This document shows, piece by piece, positions 19,252-28,253 of a DNA stretch of 51,845 nucleotides. Both the position numbers and the translations under genes were made by a program. The notes under the pieces were generated by a model. That model was not told the origin of the DNA. It saw only the letters and a list, made by a program, of their open reading frames with translations, and searched no databases. This DNA comes from Burkholderiaceae bacterium. GTDB lineage: Bacteria; Pseudomonadota; Gammaproteobacteria; Burkholderiales; Burkholderiaceae_C. Position 1 is the stretch's first letter. The number at the start of each line of letters is the position of its first letter. The stretch covers positions 1 through 51,845 of the forward strand of contig JAKLLA010000024.1 in assembly GCA_023150375.1 (NCBI GenBank), given 5' to 3'.

Positions 19252-19311
19252 ACTCCAGGGTGTTCGGCGGGCAGTGCTTCCCGTCCCCGACTGCGTCTGC
19301 CCGAGCCTGCC

Positions 19312-20169
19312 TTGAAGCCGTCCGACCTCCTTGCGCCGCCGCAGGCGTCTGCAACCCCCCTGGCCGCGGCGGTCCCCAGGCCCCGCCGCGGCGCGGTCGC
19401 CAGGCCCAAGGAGGACCGCCACTTCGTCACCGCGCTGGCGCGCGGCCTGGAGGTGCTGGCCTGCTTCCGCACCGGTGAGACCACGCTGAGCAACCAGGAG
19501 CTGGCGCAGCGCTGCCGGCTGCCCAAGTCCACCGTCTCGCGGCTGACGCTGACGCTGACCCGGCTGGGTTACCTGATCCACGTGGGCGAGTCCGGCCGCT
19601 ACCGGCTGGGCACCGCCTGCCTGGCGCTGGGCTCGGCGATGCTGACCCGCCTGGACGTGCGCCAGGTCGCCCGGCCGCTGATGCAGGAGCTGGCCAACTT
19701 CAGCCAGGCCGCCGTCTCGCTGGGGCTGCGCGACAAGCTGTCGATGATTTACGTGGAGCACTGCCGCGGTCCGGCGGTGCTGACGGTGACGCTGGACGTG
19801 GGTTCGCGCATGCCGGTGGCCACCTCGGCGATCGGACGGGCCTGGCTGGCTGCGGCGCCGCCGGACGAGCGCGAGGCCGTGATGCAGCAGGTGCGCGAGC
19901 TCGACGACCTGGCCTGGCCAGCCCTCGAGCGCGGCATCCTCCAGGCCCGGCGCGACCATGCCGAACGGGGGGTGGCCTGCTCCTTCGGCGACTGGCAGAA
20001 GGACGTCAACGGCATCGCCCGTGCCTTCGACCCCGGCAACGGCCTGCCGATGATGGCCATCAACGTCGGCGGCGCCGCTTCCAGCCTGCCCGAGGGCTTC
20101 CTGATGGACGAGGTGCGTCCGCGCCTGATCGCGCTGGTGAACGAGCTGGAATCGACGCTGCCGCGCTGA
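19312..20169 (+). CDS. IclR family transcriptional regulator
   Basis: A 285-residue regulator. The N-terminal winged helix begins at RHFVTALARGLEVLACF and contains LSNQELAQRCRLPKSTVSRLTLTLTRLGYL. The C-terminal effector-binding domain includes SAIGRAWLAAAPPDER and ends with the MMAINVGGAASSLPEGFL segment. I chose a TTG start because third codon positions upstream (19201-19311) are mixed A/T/G/C, unlike the strongly G/C-ending codons after it. ATG 19201 and GTG 19243 are alternatives, and none has a good ribosome binding site. It sits between acyl-CoA dehydrogenase and beta-oxidation genes and probably controls them. Confidence 0.85.
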   Translation: MKPSDLLAPPQASATPLAAAVPRPRRGAVARPKEDRHFVTALARGLEVLACFRTGETTLSNQELAQRCRLPKSTVSRLTLTLTRLGYLIHVGESGRYRLGTACLALGSAMLTRLDVRQVARPLMQELANFSQAAVSLGLRDKLSMIYVEHCRGPAVLTVTLDVGSRMPVATSAIGRAWLAAAPPDEREAVMQQVRELDDLAWPALERGILQARRDHAERGVACSFGDWQKDVNGIARAFDPGNGLPMMAINVGGAASSLPEGFLMDEVRPRLIALVNELESTLPR

Positions 20170-20282
20170 ATCCTGGAGGACCGGCTCCGGGTGCACTGCG
20201 TTCGGGTCGCGCAGGCGTCAGCACCCCCGGGTAGACCCGGAGGCGGGGAGGCTGGGCCGATCGGAGGATTGATTGCAGAATC

Positions 20283-20303
20283 TTGGTCTGCACTGCAGAA
20301 CAA
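20283..20303. promoter_or_regulatory. near-perfect 21-bp palindrome, candidate IclR operator
   Basis: Arms TCTGCA and TGCAGA around a single C (20287-20299), extended outward by TTG and CAA with one mismatched pair. A TGCAGAA half-site lies at 20274-20280. The gene start is 72 bp downstream. A related core, CTGC-N3-GCAG, lies before the IclR gene itself. Confidence 0.55.
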
Positions 20304-20374
20304 TGATCGGCCGCGGAGGCGCTCCAAGTCCGGCTGAACCGCTCCAAACACACCGAATGCCACCAGGAAGCCCG

Positions 20375-22480
20375 ATGAGCACCGACGCACCGAACGAAGC
20401 CCTGATCGACACCCGCCACGGCGCCATAGCCGTACTGACCCTGAACAACCCGCCGGTCAATGGCCTGGGTTACGCCTTGCGCTGCGGCATCGTGGCCGGG
20501 CTGGACCGGGCACTGGCCGATCCGCAGGTGCAAGCGGTGGTGCTGACCGGAGGCGAGAAGGTCTTTTCCGGCGGGGCGGACGTGCGCGAGTTCGGCACGC
20601 CGAAGTCGACGATGTCGCCCAACCTGCCGGAGGTCATCCGGGCGCTGGAGTCGTCGCCCAAGCCGGTGGTGGCGGCGATGGCCGGCCACGCCCTGGGCGG
20701 AGGACTGGAGCTGGCCCTGGGCTGCCACTGGCGGGTGGCGCGGCGCGATGCCACGCTGGGTCTGCCGGAGGTCAAGCTCGGCCTGCTGCCGGGCGCTGGC
20801 GGCACGCAGCGGCTGCCGCGGGCGGTGGGGTTGCAGACGGCGCTGGACATGATCACCTCCGGAGAGCCGCGCAAGGCCGCGAGCTTCGCCGGCAGCCTGC
20901 TGGTGGATGAACTGGTGGACGCCGACGTCGTCAGCGCCGCGGTGGCCTTCGCCGAACGCGCCGTGGCCGAGGGTCGTGCGCCGCGCCGCCTGCGCGACCT
21001 GGCGGTGGATGCGCCGGAGGCCGAGGCGCTGCTGACCCAGGTGCGCGCCAAGGTGGCCGCAGCCGCCAAGGGCCAGCCGGCGCCGCTGGCCTGCGTGGAG
21101 CGCGTGGCCGACAGCCTGACCTTGCCCTTTGACGAAGGCTTGAAGCGCGAGCGGGAAACCTTCCTGGCGCTGATGGTCACGCCGGAGTCGCGTGCGGCCC
21201 GCCATGTGTTCGCAGCCGAACGCGCTGCCGGCAAGATTCCCGACCTGCCGGAGGGCACGCCGATTCGCGACATCCGCAAGGTGGGCGTGATCGGCGCCGG
21301 CACGATGGGCGGCGGCATCACGATGAACTTCCTCAACATCGGCCTGCCGGTGGTGCTGCTGGAGACGAAGCAGGAGGCGCTGGACCGGGGCCTGGCCACC
21401 ATCCTCCGCAACTACGAGGCCACCGCAAAGAAGGGCCGCATGACCGCCGAGCAGGTGGAGCAGCGCATGGCGCTGATCACGCCGACGCTGGAGTACGCCG
21501 GCATGGCCGATGTGGACCTGGTGATCGAGGCGGTGTTCGAGAACCTGGCCGTCAAGGAACAGGTCTTCACCCAGCTGGATGCGGTGTGCAAGCCCGGCGC
21601 CATCCTGGCCAGCAACACCTCCTACCTGGACCTGAACAAGATTGCCGCCTTCACGCGCCGGCCGGCGGACGTGGTGGGCCTGCACTTCTTCAGCCCGGCC
21701 AACGTGATGCGGCTGCTGGAGGTGGTGCGCGGCGCCGCCACCGCGCCGGACGTGCTGGCCACCGCGATGGCGCTGGGCAAGAAGATCAAGAAGGTGGCGG
21801 TGGTCTCCGGCGTGTGCGACGGCTTCATCGGCAACCGCATGCTGGCGCGCTACGGCGCGGCGGCCAACGCACTGATCGTCGCCGGTGCCACGCCGCAGCA
21901 GGTGGACCAGGCGCTGGAGCGCTTCGGCTTTGCGATGGGGCCCTTCCGCGTCGGCGACCTGGCCGGCCTGGACATCGGCTGGGCCACCCGCAAGCGCCGC
22001 GCGGAGGAAGCCGGCGTGCCGCACGACCCGGTGATCGCCGACAAGATCTGCGAACTCGGCCGCTTCGGCCAGAAGACCGGCGCCGGCTGGTACCGCTACG
22101 AGGCCGGTGTGCGCGAGCCGATCCCCGACCCGGTGGTCGAGCAGCTGATCGCCGACTTCCGTGCCGCCAAGGGTGTGACGCCGCGCCCGGTCAGCGACGA
22201 GGAGGTGGTGCAGCGCTGCGTCTTCGCGCTGGTCAACGAGGGCGCGCGCATCCTGTCCGAGGGCATCGCCGCCCGCGCCTCGGACATCGACCTGGTCTAC
22301 CTGAACGGCTACGGCTTCCCCAGGCACCGCGGTGGGCCGATGTGCTACGCCAACGAGGTGGGCCTGGCCACGGTGGTGCAGGCGCTGCAGGGCTTTGCCG
22401 CCGAACCGGGCGCCGACGCCAGCTGGCAGCCGGCGCCGCTGCTGCTGCAGCTGGCGCAGGAGGGGGGCAGCCTGCGCTGA
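20375..22480 (+). CDS. bifunctional enoyl-CoA hydratase / 3-hydroxyacyl-CoA dehydrogenase (FadB/FadJ-like)
   Basis: A 701-residue fusion. The N-terminal crotonase domain (about 1-190) has the oxyanion-hole segments VFSGGADVREFG and AGHALGGGLELALGC, plus PEVKLGLLPGAGGTQRLPR. The NAD-binding domain begins at VGVIGAGTMGGGI (about 305). The dehydrogenase His-Glu pair is in GLHFFSPANVMRLLEVV, followed by GFIGNRML and the C-terminal domain ending with YGFPRHRGGPM. Together these hydrate enoyl-CoA and oxidise the product to 3-ketoacyl-CoA. No thiolase gene follows within the window, so the last step must be encoded elsewhere. Confidence 0.93.
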   Translation: MSTDAPNEALIDTRHGAIAVLTLNNPPVNGLGYALRCGIVAGLDRALADPQVQAVVLTGGEKVFSGGADVREFGTPKSTMSPNLPEVIRALESSPKPVVAAMAGHALGGGLELALGCHWRVARRDATLGLPEVKLGLLPGAGGTQRLPRAVGLQTALDMITSGEPRKAASFAGSLLVDELVDADVVSAAVAFAERAVAEGRAPRRLRDLAVDAPEAEALLTQVRAKVAAAAKGQPAPLACVERVADSLTLPFDEGLKRERETFLALMVTPESRAARHVFAAERAAGKIPDLPEGTPIRDIRKVGVIGAGTMGGGITMNFLNIGLPVVLLETKQEALDRGLATILRNYEATAKKGRMTAEQVEQRMALITPTLEYAGMADVDLVIEAVFENLAVKEQVFTQLDAVCKPGAILASNTSYLDLNKIAAFTRRPADVVGLHFFSPANVMRLLEVVRGAATAPDVLATAMALGKKIKKVAVVSGVCDGFIGNRMLARYGAAANALIVAGATPQQVDQALERFGFAMGPFRVGDLAGLDIGWATRKRRAEEAGVPHDPVIADKICELGRFGQKTGAGWYRYEAGVREPIPDPVVEQLIADFRAAKGVTPRPVSDEEVVQRCVFALVNEGARILSEGIAARASDIDLVYLNGYGFPRHRGGPMCYANEVGLATVVQALQGFAAEPGADASWQPAPLLLQLAQEGGSLR

Positions 22481-22547
22481 AGCGCTGCCAGCGCCCCTTC
22501 TGCCCTTTCTTCCCCGCCATCCTTGCCTGCCGCCGAGGGCCCGAGAC

Positions 22548-24293
22548 GTGAACGTTGTGCCTGGCCCCGTTCCCACTGAAGCAGCCTCGGCGCCCCGACC
22601 TCATTTCCGCCACTGGCCGAGCGGCCAGCCCCGGCACCTGACGCTGCCGCGCACGCACCTCTTCCACAACGTGGAGGTGTCCGCGGCGCGCTTCCCGGAC
22701 AAGCCCTTCATCGTCTTCTACGACAGCCTGCTGACCTACGCCGACTTCCGCTCGCAGGCCGAGCGGCTGGCCGGCTGGCTGCAGCGCGAGGGCGGCGTGC
22801 GCCCCGGCGACCGGGTGCTGCTGGACGCGCAGAACTCGCCGCAGTGGGTGCTGGCCTGCTACGCCATCCTGCGGGCCGACGCGGTGGTGGTGCCGGTCAA
22901 CCCGATGAACCGCTGCGACGAGCTGCGGCACTACATCGCCGATGCGGGCGCGCGCATCGCCTTCGTCGCGCAGGACCTGCTGGCCGAAGTGCTGCCGCTG
23001 CTGGACGAGGCGGCCGCCACCGGTGACGGCAGCGAGGGCCTGCAGCGCGTCGTCGCCATCACCTACAGCGACCATCTCACCGCCGCCACCGACCTGGCCG
23101 TGCCGGCCTTCGTTGCCGCGCCGCGCCAGCTGCCCGATCGGCCGGACGTGACCGCCTGGGCCGACGCGATGGCCGCCGGCCACCCGCCCGATCCCTACCG
23201 CGCCGGGCCGGACGATCTGGCGGTGATGCCCTACACCTCCGGCACTACCGGCCAGCCCAAGGGCTGCATGCACACCCACCGCTCGGTGATGAGCACCGCG
23301 GTGGGCGGTGTGCACTGGTTCGGCCGCACGCAGGACTGGGTGGCGCTGTCGGTGCTGCCCTTCTTCCACGTCACCGGTATGTCGGGCGGCATGAACGGGC
23401 CGATCTACGCCGGCGGCACGATCGTGCTGCTGCCGCGCTGGGACCGCGACGCCGCGGCGCAGTGCATCCAGCGCTACCGGGTGACGACCTGGCAGGCCAT
23501 CTCGACGATGGTGATCGACTTCGTCAACCACCCCCGCATCGGCGACTATGACCTGTCCAGCTTGGTGGTGATCCGCGGCGGCGGCGCGGCGATGCCGGCG
23601 GCCATCTGCGCCAAGCTGAAGGCGCTGACCGGCCTGGACTTCGTCGAGGGCTACGGCATGAGCGAGACGATGGCCGCCACCCACATCAACCCGCCGCAGC
23701 GGCCCAAGCCGCAGTGCCTGGGCGTGCCGGTCTACGACGTGGACGCCCGCCTCGTCGACCCGGTCACGCTCACCGAGGTGGCACCGGGCGAGCCCGGCGA
23801 GATCGTGGTGCACGCCCCGCAGGTGATGCAGGGCTACTGGCGAGCGCCGCAGGCCACCGCCGAGGCTTTCCTCGAGATCGACGGCCGGCGCTTCCTGCGC
23901 ACCGGCGACCTGGCGCGGGTCGACGAGGATGGCTACTTCTTCATGACCGACCGTCTCAAGCGCATGATCAATGCGAGCGGCTTCAAGGTCTGGCCGGCGG
24001 AGGTGGAGGCGCTGCTGTACCACCACCCGGCCGTCCAGGAGGCCTGCGTGATCGGCGCGCGCGATGCGCGCCGCGGCGAGACGGTCAAGGCGCTCGTGGT
24101 CCTGAAAGCTGGCGTCGAGCCACCCGATGCCGAGGCGCTGATGCACTGGTGCCACGACCACATGGCCGCCTACAAGGTGCCGCGCATCGTCGAATTCGTG
24201 ACCGCGCTGCCCAAGTCCGGCAGCGGCAAGGTGATGTGGCGCGAGCTGCAGGAGCAGCAGGCCCGGCGCGACGCCGAATCGGCCGGCGCCTGA
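22548..24293 (+). CDS. AMP-dependent acyl-CoA ligase (long-chain type)
   Basis: A 581-residue ANL-superfamily ligase that activates a carboxylic acid through an acyl-adenylate to the CoA thioester. Motifs: the P-loop YTSGTTGQPKGCMHTH, then EGYGMSETMAATHIN, RTGDLARVDEDGYFFMTDRLKRMINASGFKVWPAEVE and the C-terminal lysine region LPKSGSGKVMWREL. The N-terminal FRHWPSGQPRHLTLPRTHLFHNVEVSA is typical of long-chain acyl-CoA ligases. A GTG start was chosen; an SD-like GAGGG precedes it. It follows the hydratase/dehydrogenase gene by 67 bp and precedes MaoC by 23 bp. Confidence 0.9.
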   Translation: MNVVPGPVPTEAASAPRPHFRHWPSGQPRHLTLPRTHLFHNVEVSAARFPDKPFIVFYDSLLTYADFRSQAERLAGWLQREGGVRPGDRVLLDAQNSPQWVLACYAILRADAVVVPVNPMNRCDELRHYIADAGARIAFVAQDLLAEVLPLLDEAAATGDGSEGLQRVVAITYSDHLTAATDLAVPAFVAAPRQLPDRPDVTAWADAMAAGHPPDPYRAGPDDLAVMPYTSGTTGQPKGCMHTHRSVMSTAVGGVHWFGRTQDWVALSVLPFFHVTGMSGGMNGPIYAGGTIVLLPRWDRDAAAQCIQRYRVTTWQAISTMVIDFVNHPRIGDYDLSSLVVIRGGGAAMPAAICAKLKALTGLDFVEGYGMSETMAATHINPPQRPKPQCLGVPVYDVDARLVDPVTLTEVAPGEPGEIVVHAPQVMQGYWRAPQATAEAFLEIDGRRFLRTGDLARVDEDGYFFMTDRLKRMINASGFKVWPAEVEALLYHHPAVQEACVIGARDARRGETVKALVVLKAGVEPPDAEALMHWCHDHMAAYKVPRIVEFVTALPKSGSGKVMWRELQEQQARRDAESAGA

Positions 24294-24316
24294 ACCGACT
24301 TCAAGGACACCCTCCC

Positions 24317-24790
24317 ATGACCGAACCCCGCAGCGACACCCGCACCTACACCCTCGCCGAACTGCCCGCCCTCGTCGGCCAGGTGCTCGGCGCCAGCCCC
24401 TGGATTCAGATCGACCAGGCCCGCATCGACGCCTTCGCCCACGCCACCGGCGACCTGCAGTGGATCCACGTCGACCCGGCGCGCGCCGCGGCCGGGCCCT
24501 TCGGCACGACCATCGCGCACGGCTTCCTGACGCTGTCGCTGCTGCCCTGGATGGGCGAGGCCGCCTTTGCGATCCGCGACCAGCGCATGGGCGTCAACTA
24601 CGGCCTGAACAAGGTGCGCTTCCCGGCCCCGGTGCCGGTGGGCAGCCGGCTGCAGGGCGAGTTCCGCCTCACGGCCTGCGAGCCGGTGGACCACGGCGGC
24701 CTGCAGCTCACCGCCGAGGTGACGATCCGCCGTGAGGGCTCGGCTAAGCCGGTCTGCGTGGCCGAATCGGTGTCGAGACGCTATCCCTGA
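24317..24790 (+). CDS. MaoC-family (R)-specific enoyl-CoA hydratase
   Basis: A 157-residue hotdog-fold protein. It has the MaoC hydratase motif with catalytic Asp and His: FAHATGDLQWIHVDPARA, followed by GPFGTTIAHGFLTLSLLPWM. It also has NYGLNKVRFPAPVPVGSRLQG, common in the NodN/MaoC-like group. It would hydrate a trans-2-enoyl-CoA to the (R)-3-hydroxy product, an alternative to the (S)-specific route of the fused protein upstream. It is probably cotranscribed with the ligase gene before it. Confidence 0.9.
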   Translation: MTEPRSDTRTYTLAELPALVGQVLGASPWIQIDQARIDAFAHATGDLQWIHVDPARAAAGPFGTTIAHGFLTLSLLPWMGEAAFAIRDQRMGVNYGLNKVRFPAPVPVGSRLQGEFRLTACEPVDHGGLQLTAEVTIRREGSAKPVCVAESVSRRYP

Positions 24791-24801
24791 GTCACCCCTG
24801 A

Positions 24802-24816
24802 GCCATCCCGGATGGC
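24802..24816 (+). other. small hairpin between the MaoC and Bug genes
   Basis: GCCATC and GATGGC arms around CCG, 12 bp after the MaoC stop and 40 bp before the binding-protein start, with no T-tract. It may be an RNA processing or stability element that allows higher expression of the binding protein. Confidence 0.3.
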
Positions 24817-24856
24817 CCCCTGAACGCACCCTGAGCCTGAACCGAGGAGACAGACG

Positions 24857-25843
24857 ATGAACTTGTTCACCCGCCGTGTTGCACTGACCGCCCTGGCGGC
24901 CACCGCCGCGACCACCGCCGGCCTGGCGCCGCTGGCCTCCGCCCAGGCGCAGGCCTTCCCGAGCAAGCCGGTCACGCTGATCGTGCCCTGGCCGGCCGGG
25001 GGCTCCACCGACCGCCACCTGCGCGGCCTGGCCGAGATCGCCAGCCGCCACCTCGGCCAGCCCATCGTCATCGAGAACAAGCCCGGCGGCGGCGGCACGC
25101 TCGGCCCGGGCAGCATGGCGCTGAACGCCCGGCCCGACGGCTACACCATCGCCCAGTACCCGCTGGGCATGCTGCGCATCCCCCACATGCAGAAGACGGC
25201 CTGGCATCCGCTGAACGACTTCAGCTTCATCATCGGCGTCACCGGCTACACCTTCGGCTTCGTGGTCAAGGCCGATTCGCCCTACAAGACCTTCAACGAC
25301 TACATCGCCGCGGCGCGCCAGCAGCCCGGCAAGATCAACTACGGCTCCACCGGCCAGGGCACCAGCCCGCACCTGCTGATGGAGGAGCTGGCCGACGCCG
25401 CCAAGGTCGAGCTCAACCACGTGCCCTACAAGGGCAACGCCGACCTGATGCAGGCGGTGCTGGGAGGCCACGTGATGGCCGGCAGCGACGCCACCGGCTG
25501 GGACAAGATGGTCGAGGCCGGCCAGATGCGCCTGCTGCTGACCTTTGGCGAGCAGCGCACCCAGCGCTGGCCCAATGTGCCCACCGCCAAGGACCTGGGC
25601 TACAACGTGGTCTCCACCTCGCCCTACGGCCTGGTGGGCCCCAAGGGCATGGACCCGGCGGTGGTGCGCAGCCTGCACGACGCCTTCAAGAAGGCGATGG
25701 AGGACCCGAAGCACATGGAGCTGCTCGGCCAGCTCAACCAGGCGCCCTGGTACAAGAGCCCGGAGGACTACCGCGCCTGGGCCCAGGCTACCTTCGCCAA
25801 GGACAAGGCGCTGATCGAGCGCCTCGGCCTGGCGGCCAAGTGA
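24857..25843 (+). CDS. Bug-family (tripartite tricarboxylate transporter) substrate-binding protein
   Basis: A 328-residue periplasmic solute-binding protein. A signal peptide (FTRRVALTALAATAATTAGLAPLASAQA) precedes the family pattern FPSKPVTLIVPWPAGGSTDRHLRGLAEIA. IVIENKPGGGGTLG and INYGSTGQGTSPHLLMEEL follow, then VPYKGNADLMQAVLGGHV. Bug proteins are very numerous in Burkholderiales and bind small carboxylates. Many, as here, have no adjacent TctA/TctB membrane genes. An AGGAGACAG ribosome binding site is clear. It is placed inside a CoA-ligase cluster, suggesting it captures the substrate of that pathway. Confidence 0.93.
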   Translation: MNLFTRRVALTALAATAATTAGLAPLASAQAQAFPSKPVTLIVPWPAGGSTDRHLRGLAEIASRHLGQPIVIENKPGGGGTLGPGSMALNARPDGYTIAQYPLGMLRIPHMQKTAWHPLNDFSFIIGVTGYTFGFVVKADSPYKTFNDYIAAARQQPGKINYGSTGQGTSPHLLMEELADAAKVELNHVPYKGNADLMQAVLGGHVMAGSDATGWDKMVEAGQMRLLLTFGEQRTQRWPNVPTAKDLGYNVVSTSPYGLVGPKGMDPAVVRSLHDAFKKAMEDPKHMELLGQLNQAPWYKSPEDYRAWAQATFAKDKALIERLGLAAK

Positions 25844-27393
25844 GTGCCGAGGACTTCCGCCCGATCGGCGCGCTGATCGCCGAGCACGCCCGCGCCCGGC
25901 CGGATCAGCCGGCGCTGGCGATGGGCGAGGAGCGCCTGAGCTGGGGAGCACTGGACGCGTTGATGGACCGCGTCGCTGCCTCGCTGCAGCGTGACGGCCT
26001 GTGCCCCGGTGACGCCATCGTGCTGGCCGGTGGCATGTCGCCGCGGCTGATGGCGGTGTTTCTTGGCGCGCTGCGCGCGGGCGTGGTGGTCGCGCCGCTG
26101 GCCTGCTCGGTGACGCCGGAGGCCTTTGCGTCGATGCGCCGGGACGCCGGCCCGAAGCGCCTCTTCGTCGACGCCCAGGCCACCGCGCTGCTGGCGCCCG
26201 ACGATGCCGCCGGCTGCATCTCGCTGGACGGCCTGGCCCCGGGCGAGCCCTTCGAGCGCTGGCTGCTGCCGGAGGGCAGCCGGCCGGCGCCGGTGGCGAT
26301 CCGCCCCGCGGACCCCTTCAACATCATCTACAGCTCCGGCACCACCGGCACGCCCAAAGGCATCGTGCAGCCGCACGGCATGCGCTGGCTGCACATTCAG
26401 CGCGGCGCCAAGTACGGCTACGGGCCGCAGACGGTGACGCTGCTGTCCACGCCGCTGTACTCCAACACCACGCTGGTGGTGGCTTTTCCGACGCTGGGCT
26501 TCGGCGGCACGCTGCACCTGCAGCCCAAGTTCGACGCCGGCGCCTGGCTGGCGATCGCCGAGCGCGAGCGCGTCACCCACACCATGCTGGTGCCGGTGCA
26601 GGTCCGCCGGCTGCTGGCGCACCCGGACTTCGACCGCCGCGACCTCTCGGCCTTCCAGGTCAAGTTCTGCACCAGCGCGCCCTTCGCCGCCGAGGTCAAG
26701 GCCGAGGTGCTGCGCCGCTGGCCGGGCGGTCTGGTCGAGTTCTACGGCATGACCGAGGGCGGCGGCACCTGCATCCTGGACGCCCACCTGCACCCGGACA
26801 AGCTGCACACCGTCGGCCGCCCCGCCGAGGGCCACGACATCCGCCTGATCGACGAGGCCGGCGTGGAGCTGCCGCCCGAGCGCTGTCTGACGGAAGGCGG
26901 TGAGGTGGTGGGCCGCTCCGGCGCGATGATGGCCGGCTACCACGGCCGCCCCGAGCTCACCCGCGAGGCCGAGTGGTTCTCGCCCGAGGGCCTGCGCTTC
27001 ATCCGCACCGGCGACATCGGCCGCTTCGACGCCGAGGGCTTCCTCACCCTCTTCGACCGCCGCAAGGACATGATCATCTCCGGCGGCTTCAACCTCTACC
27101 CCAGCGACCTGGAGGCCGAGCTGCGCCGCCACCCCGCGGTGGTCGAGGCCGCGGTGGTGGGTGTGCCCAGCGCCGAGTGGGGCGAGACGCCGGTGGCCTT
27201 CGTCGAGCGCCGCGCCGGCGACCCGACCAGCGAGGCCGAACTGCGCGACTGGCTCAACCAGCGCGTGGGCCGGACCCAGCGGCTGAGCGAGCTGCGCTTC
27301 GTGGACGAGCTGCCCCGCAGCGCGATCGGCAAGCTGCTCAAGCGCGAGCTGCGTGAGCGCTGGGCGGCCTCGAACCCGCCGTCCTTCCCCTGA
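25840..27393 (+). CDS. AMP-dependent synthetase/ligase (second acyl-CoA ligase)
   Basis: A 517-residue ANL-superfamily enzyme. P-loop IIYSSGTTGTPKGIVQPH, then EFYGMTEGGGTCILDAH, RTGDIGRFDAEGFLTLFDRRKDMIISGGFNLYPSDLE and LPRSAIGKLLKREL at the C-terminus with the adenylation lysine. It differs clearly from the ligase at 22548 (shorter, no long-chain N-terminal motif), so the two probably act on different acids. Its GTG start overlaps the TGA of the Bug gene (GTGA), implying coupled translation of transporter protein and ligase. Confidence 0.9.
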   Translation: MSAEDFRPIGALIAEHARARPDQPALAMGEERLSWGALDALMDRVAASLQRDGLCPGDAIVLAGGMSPRLMAVFLGALRAGVVVAPLACSVTPEAFASMRRDAGPKRLFVDAQATALLAPDDAAGCISLDGLAPGEPFERWLLPEGSRPAPVAIRPADPFNIIYSSGTTGTPKGIVQPHGMRWLHIQRGAKYGYGPQTVTLLSTPLYSNTTLVVAFPTLGFGGTLHLQPKFDAGAWLAIAERERVTHTMLVPVQVRRLLAHPDFDRRDLSAFQVKFCTSAPFAAEVKAEVLRRWPGGLVEFYGMTEGGGTCILDAHLHPDKLHTVGRPAEGHDIRLIDEAGVELPPERCLTEGGEVVGRSGAMMAGYHGRPELTREAEWFSPEGLRFIRTGDIGRFDAEGFLTLFDRRKDMIISGGFNLYPSDLEAELRRHPAVVEAAVVGVPSAEWGETPVAFVERRAGDPTSEAELRDWLNQRVGRTQRLSELRFVDELPRSAIGKLLKRELRERWAASNPPSFP

Positions 27394-27438
27394 ATTCACC
27401 TGAACCCACCTGACCCCGCCCACCCCCGGAGACCGCCG

Positions 27439-28212
27439 ATGCCCGCCGCCCCGCTCTCGATCCCCAGCCTGCGCGAGCAGGTGTCGCCCGCCGAGTGGCG
27501 GGCCCGCGTCGACCTGGCCGCCGCCTACCGGCTGGTGGCGCTGTTCGGCTGGGACGACCTGGTCTACACCCACATCTCGGCTCGGGTGCCCGGTACGAGC
27601 GATCAGTTCCTGATCAACCCCTACGGCCTGTTCTTCGAGGAGATCACCGCCTCCAGCCTGATCAAGGTGGACCACGACGGCCGGCCGCTGCAGGACTCGG
27701 CCTTTCCGGTCAACCCGGCCGGCTTCGTCATCCACAGCACGGTGCACGCCGCCCGCCCGGAGGTGCACTGCGTGATGCACACCCACACGCCGCACGGCAT
27801 CGCGGTGTCGGCCCAGGCCGGCGGGCTGCGGCCGCTGTCGCAGCAGTCGGGCTTCATCCTCAACGCGCTGGCGTACCACGACTACGAGGGCGTGGCGCTG
27901 CGCGACGCCGAGCGCCCGCGGCTGGCGGCCGACCTGGGCCGGGCGATGTGGATGATCCTGCGCAACCACGGCCTGCTGACCTGCGGCCGCACGGTGGGCG
28001 AGGCTTTCCAGAACATGTTCCTGCTGGAGCGCGCCTGCCAGGCGCAGATCCTGGCGCAGGCCGGCGGCGTGCCGCTGGTGGAGTTCGCCCAGAGCATCAT
28101 CGCCGACATGCCGGCGCAGGCCCGCGAGGTCAGCGTGGGGCAGGGCGCCGACCTGGTCTGGCCCGGCCTGCTGCGCCGGCTGGACCGGCAGATGCCCGGC
28201 TACGACGCCTGA
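27439..28212 (+). CDS. class II aldolase/adducin family protein
   Basis: A 257-residue protein of the zinc-dependent class II aldolase (AraD/FucA)/adducin fold. Metal-binding histidines are in HCVMHTHTPHG and a further one is in LRNHGLLTCG. The acidic residue expected near the active site is in NPYGLFFEEITASSL. Members include L-fuculose-phosphate aldolase and many uncharacterised proteins. The subgroup with WDDLVYTHISARVPG is common beside ligase/transport genes and its substrate is unknown. A GGAG site precedes the ATG. Confidence 0.88.
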   Translation: MPAAPLSIPSLREQVSPAEWRARVDLAAAYRLVALFGWDDLVYTHISARVPGTSDQFLINPYGLFFEEITASSLIKVDHDGRPLQDSAFPVNPAGFVIHSTVHAARPEVHCVMHTHTPHGIAVSAQAGGLRPLSQQSGFILNALAYHDYEGVALRDAERPRLAADLGRAMWMILRNHGLLTCGRTVGEAFQNMFLLERACQAQILAQAGGVPLVEFAQSIIADMPAQAREVSVGQGADLVWPGLLRRLDRQMPGYDA

Positions 28213-28253
28213 GTCACCCGCTTGCGCGCCTGCGACGAACCGAGCCCGACCCG

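Noticed and set aside
19201-19311. N-terminal extension of the IclR protein from ATG 19201
   Set aside because: Third codon positions are not G/C biased as elsewhere and the stretch contains the candidate operator, so it looks like promoter DNA.
22482-22494. Terminator after the hydratase/dehydrogenase gene
   Set aside because: Only a 5-bp stem (GCGCT/AGCGC) followed by a C/T-rich tract; too weak to claim.
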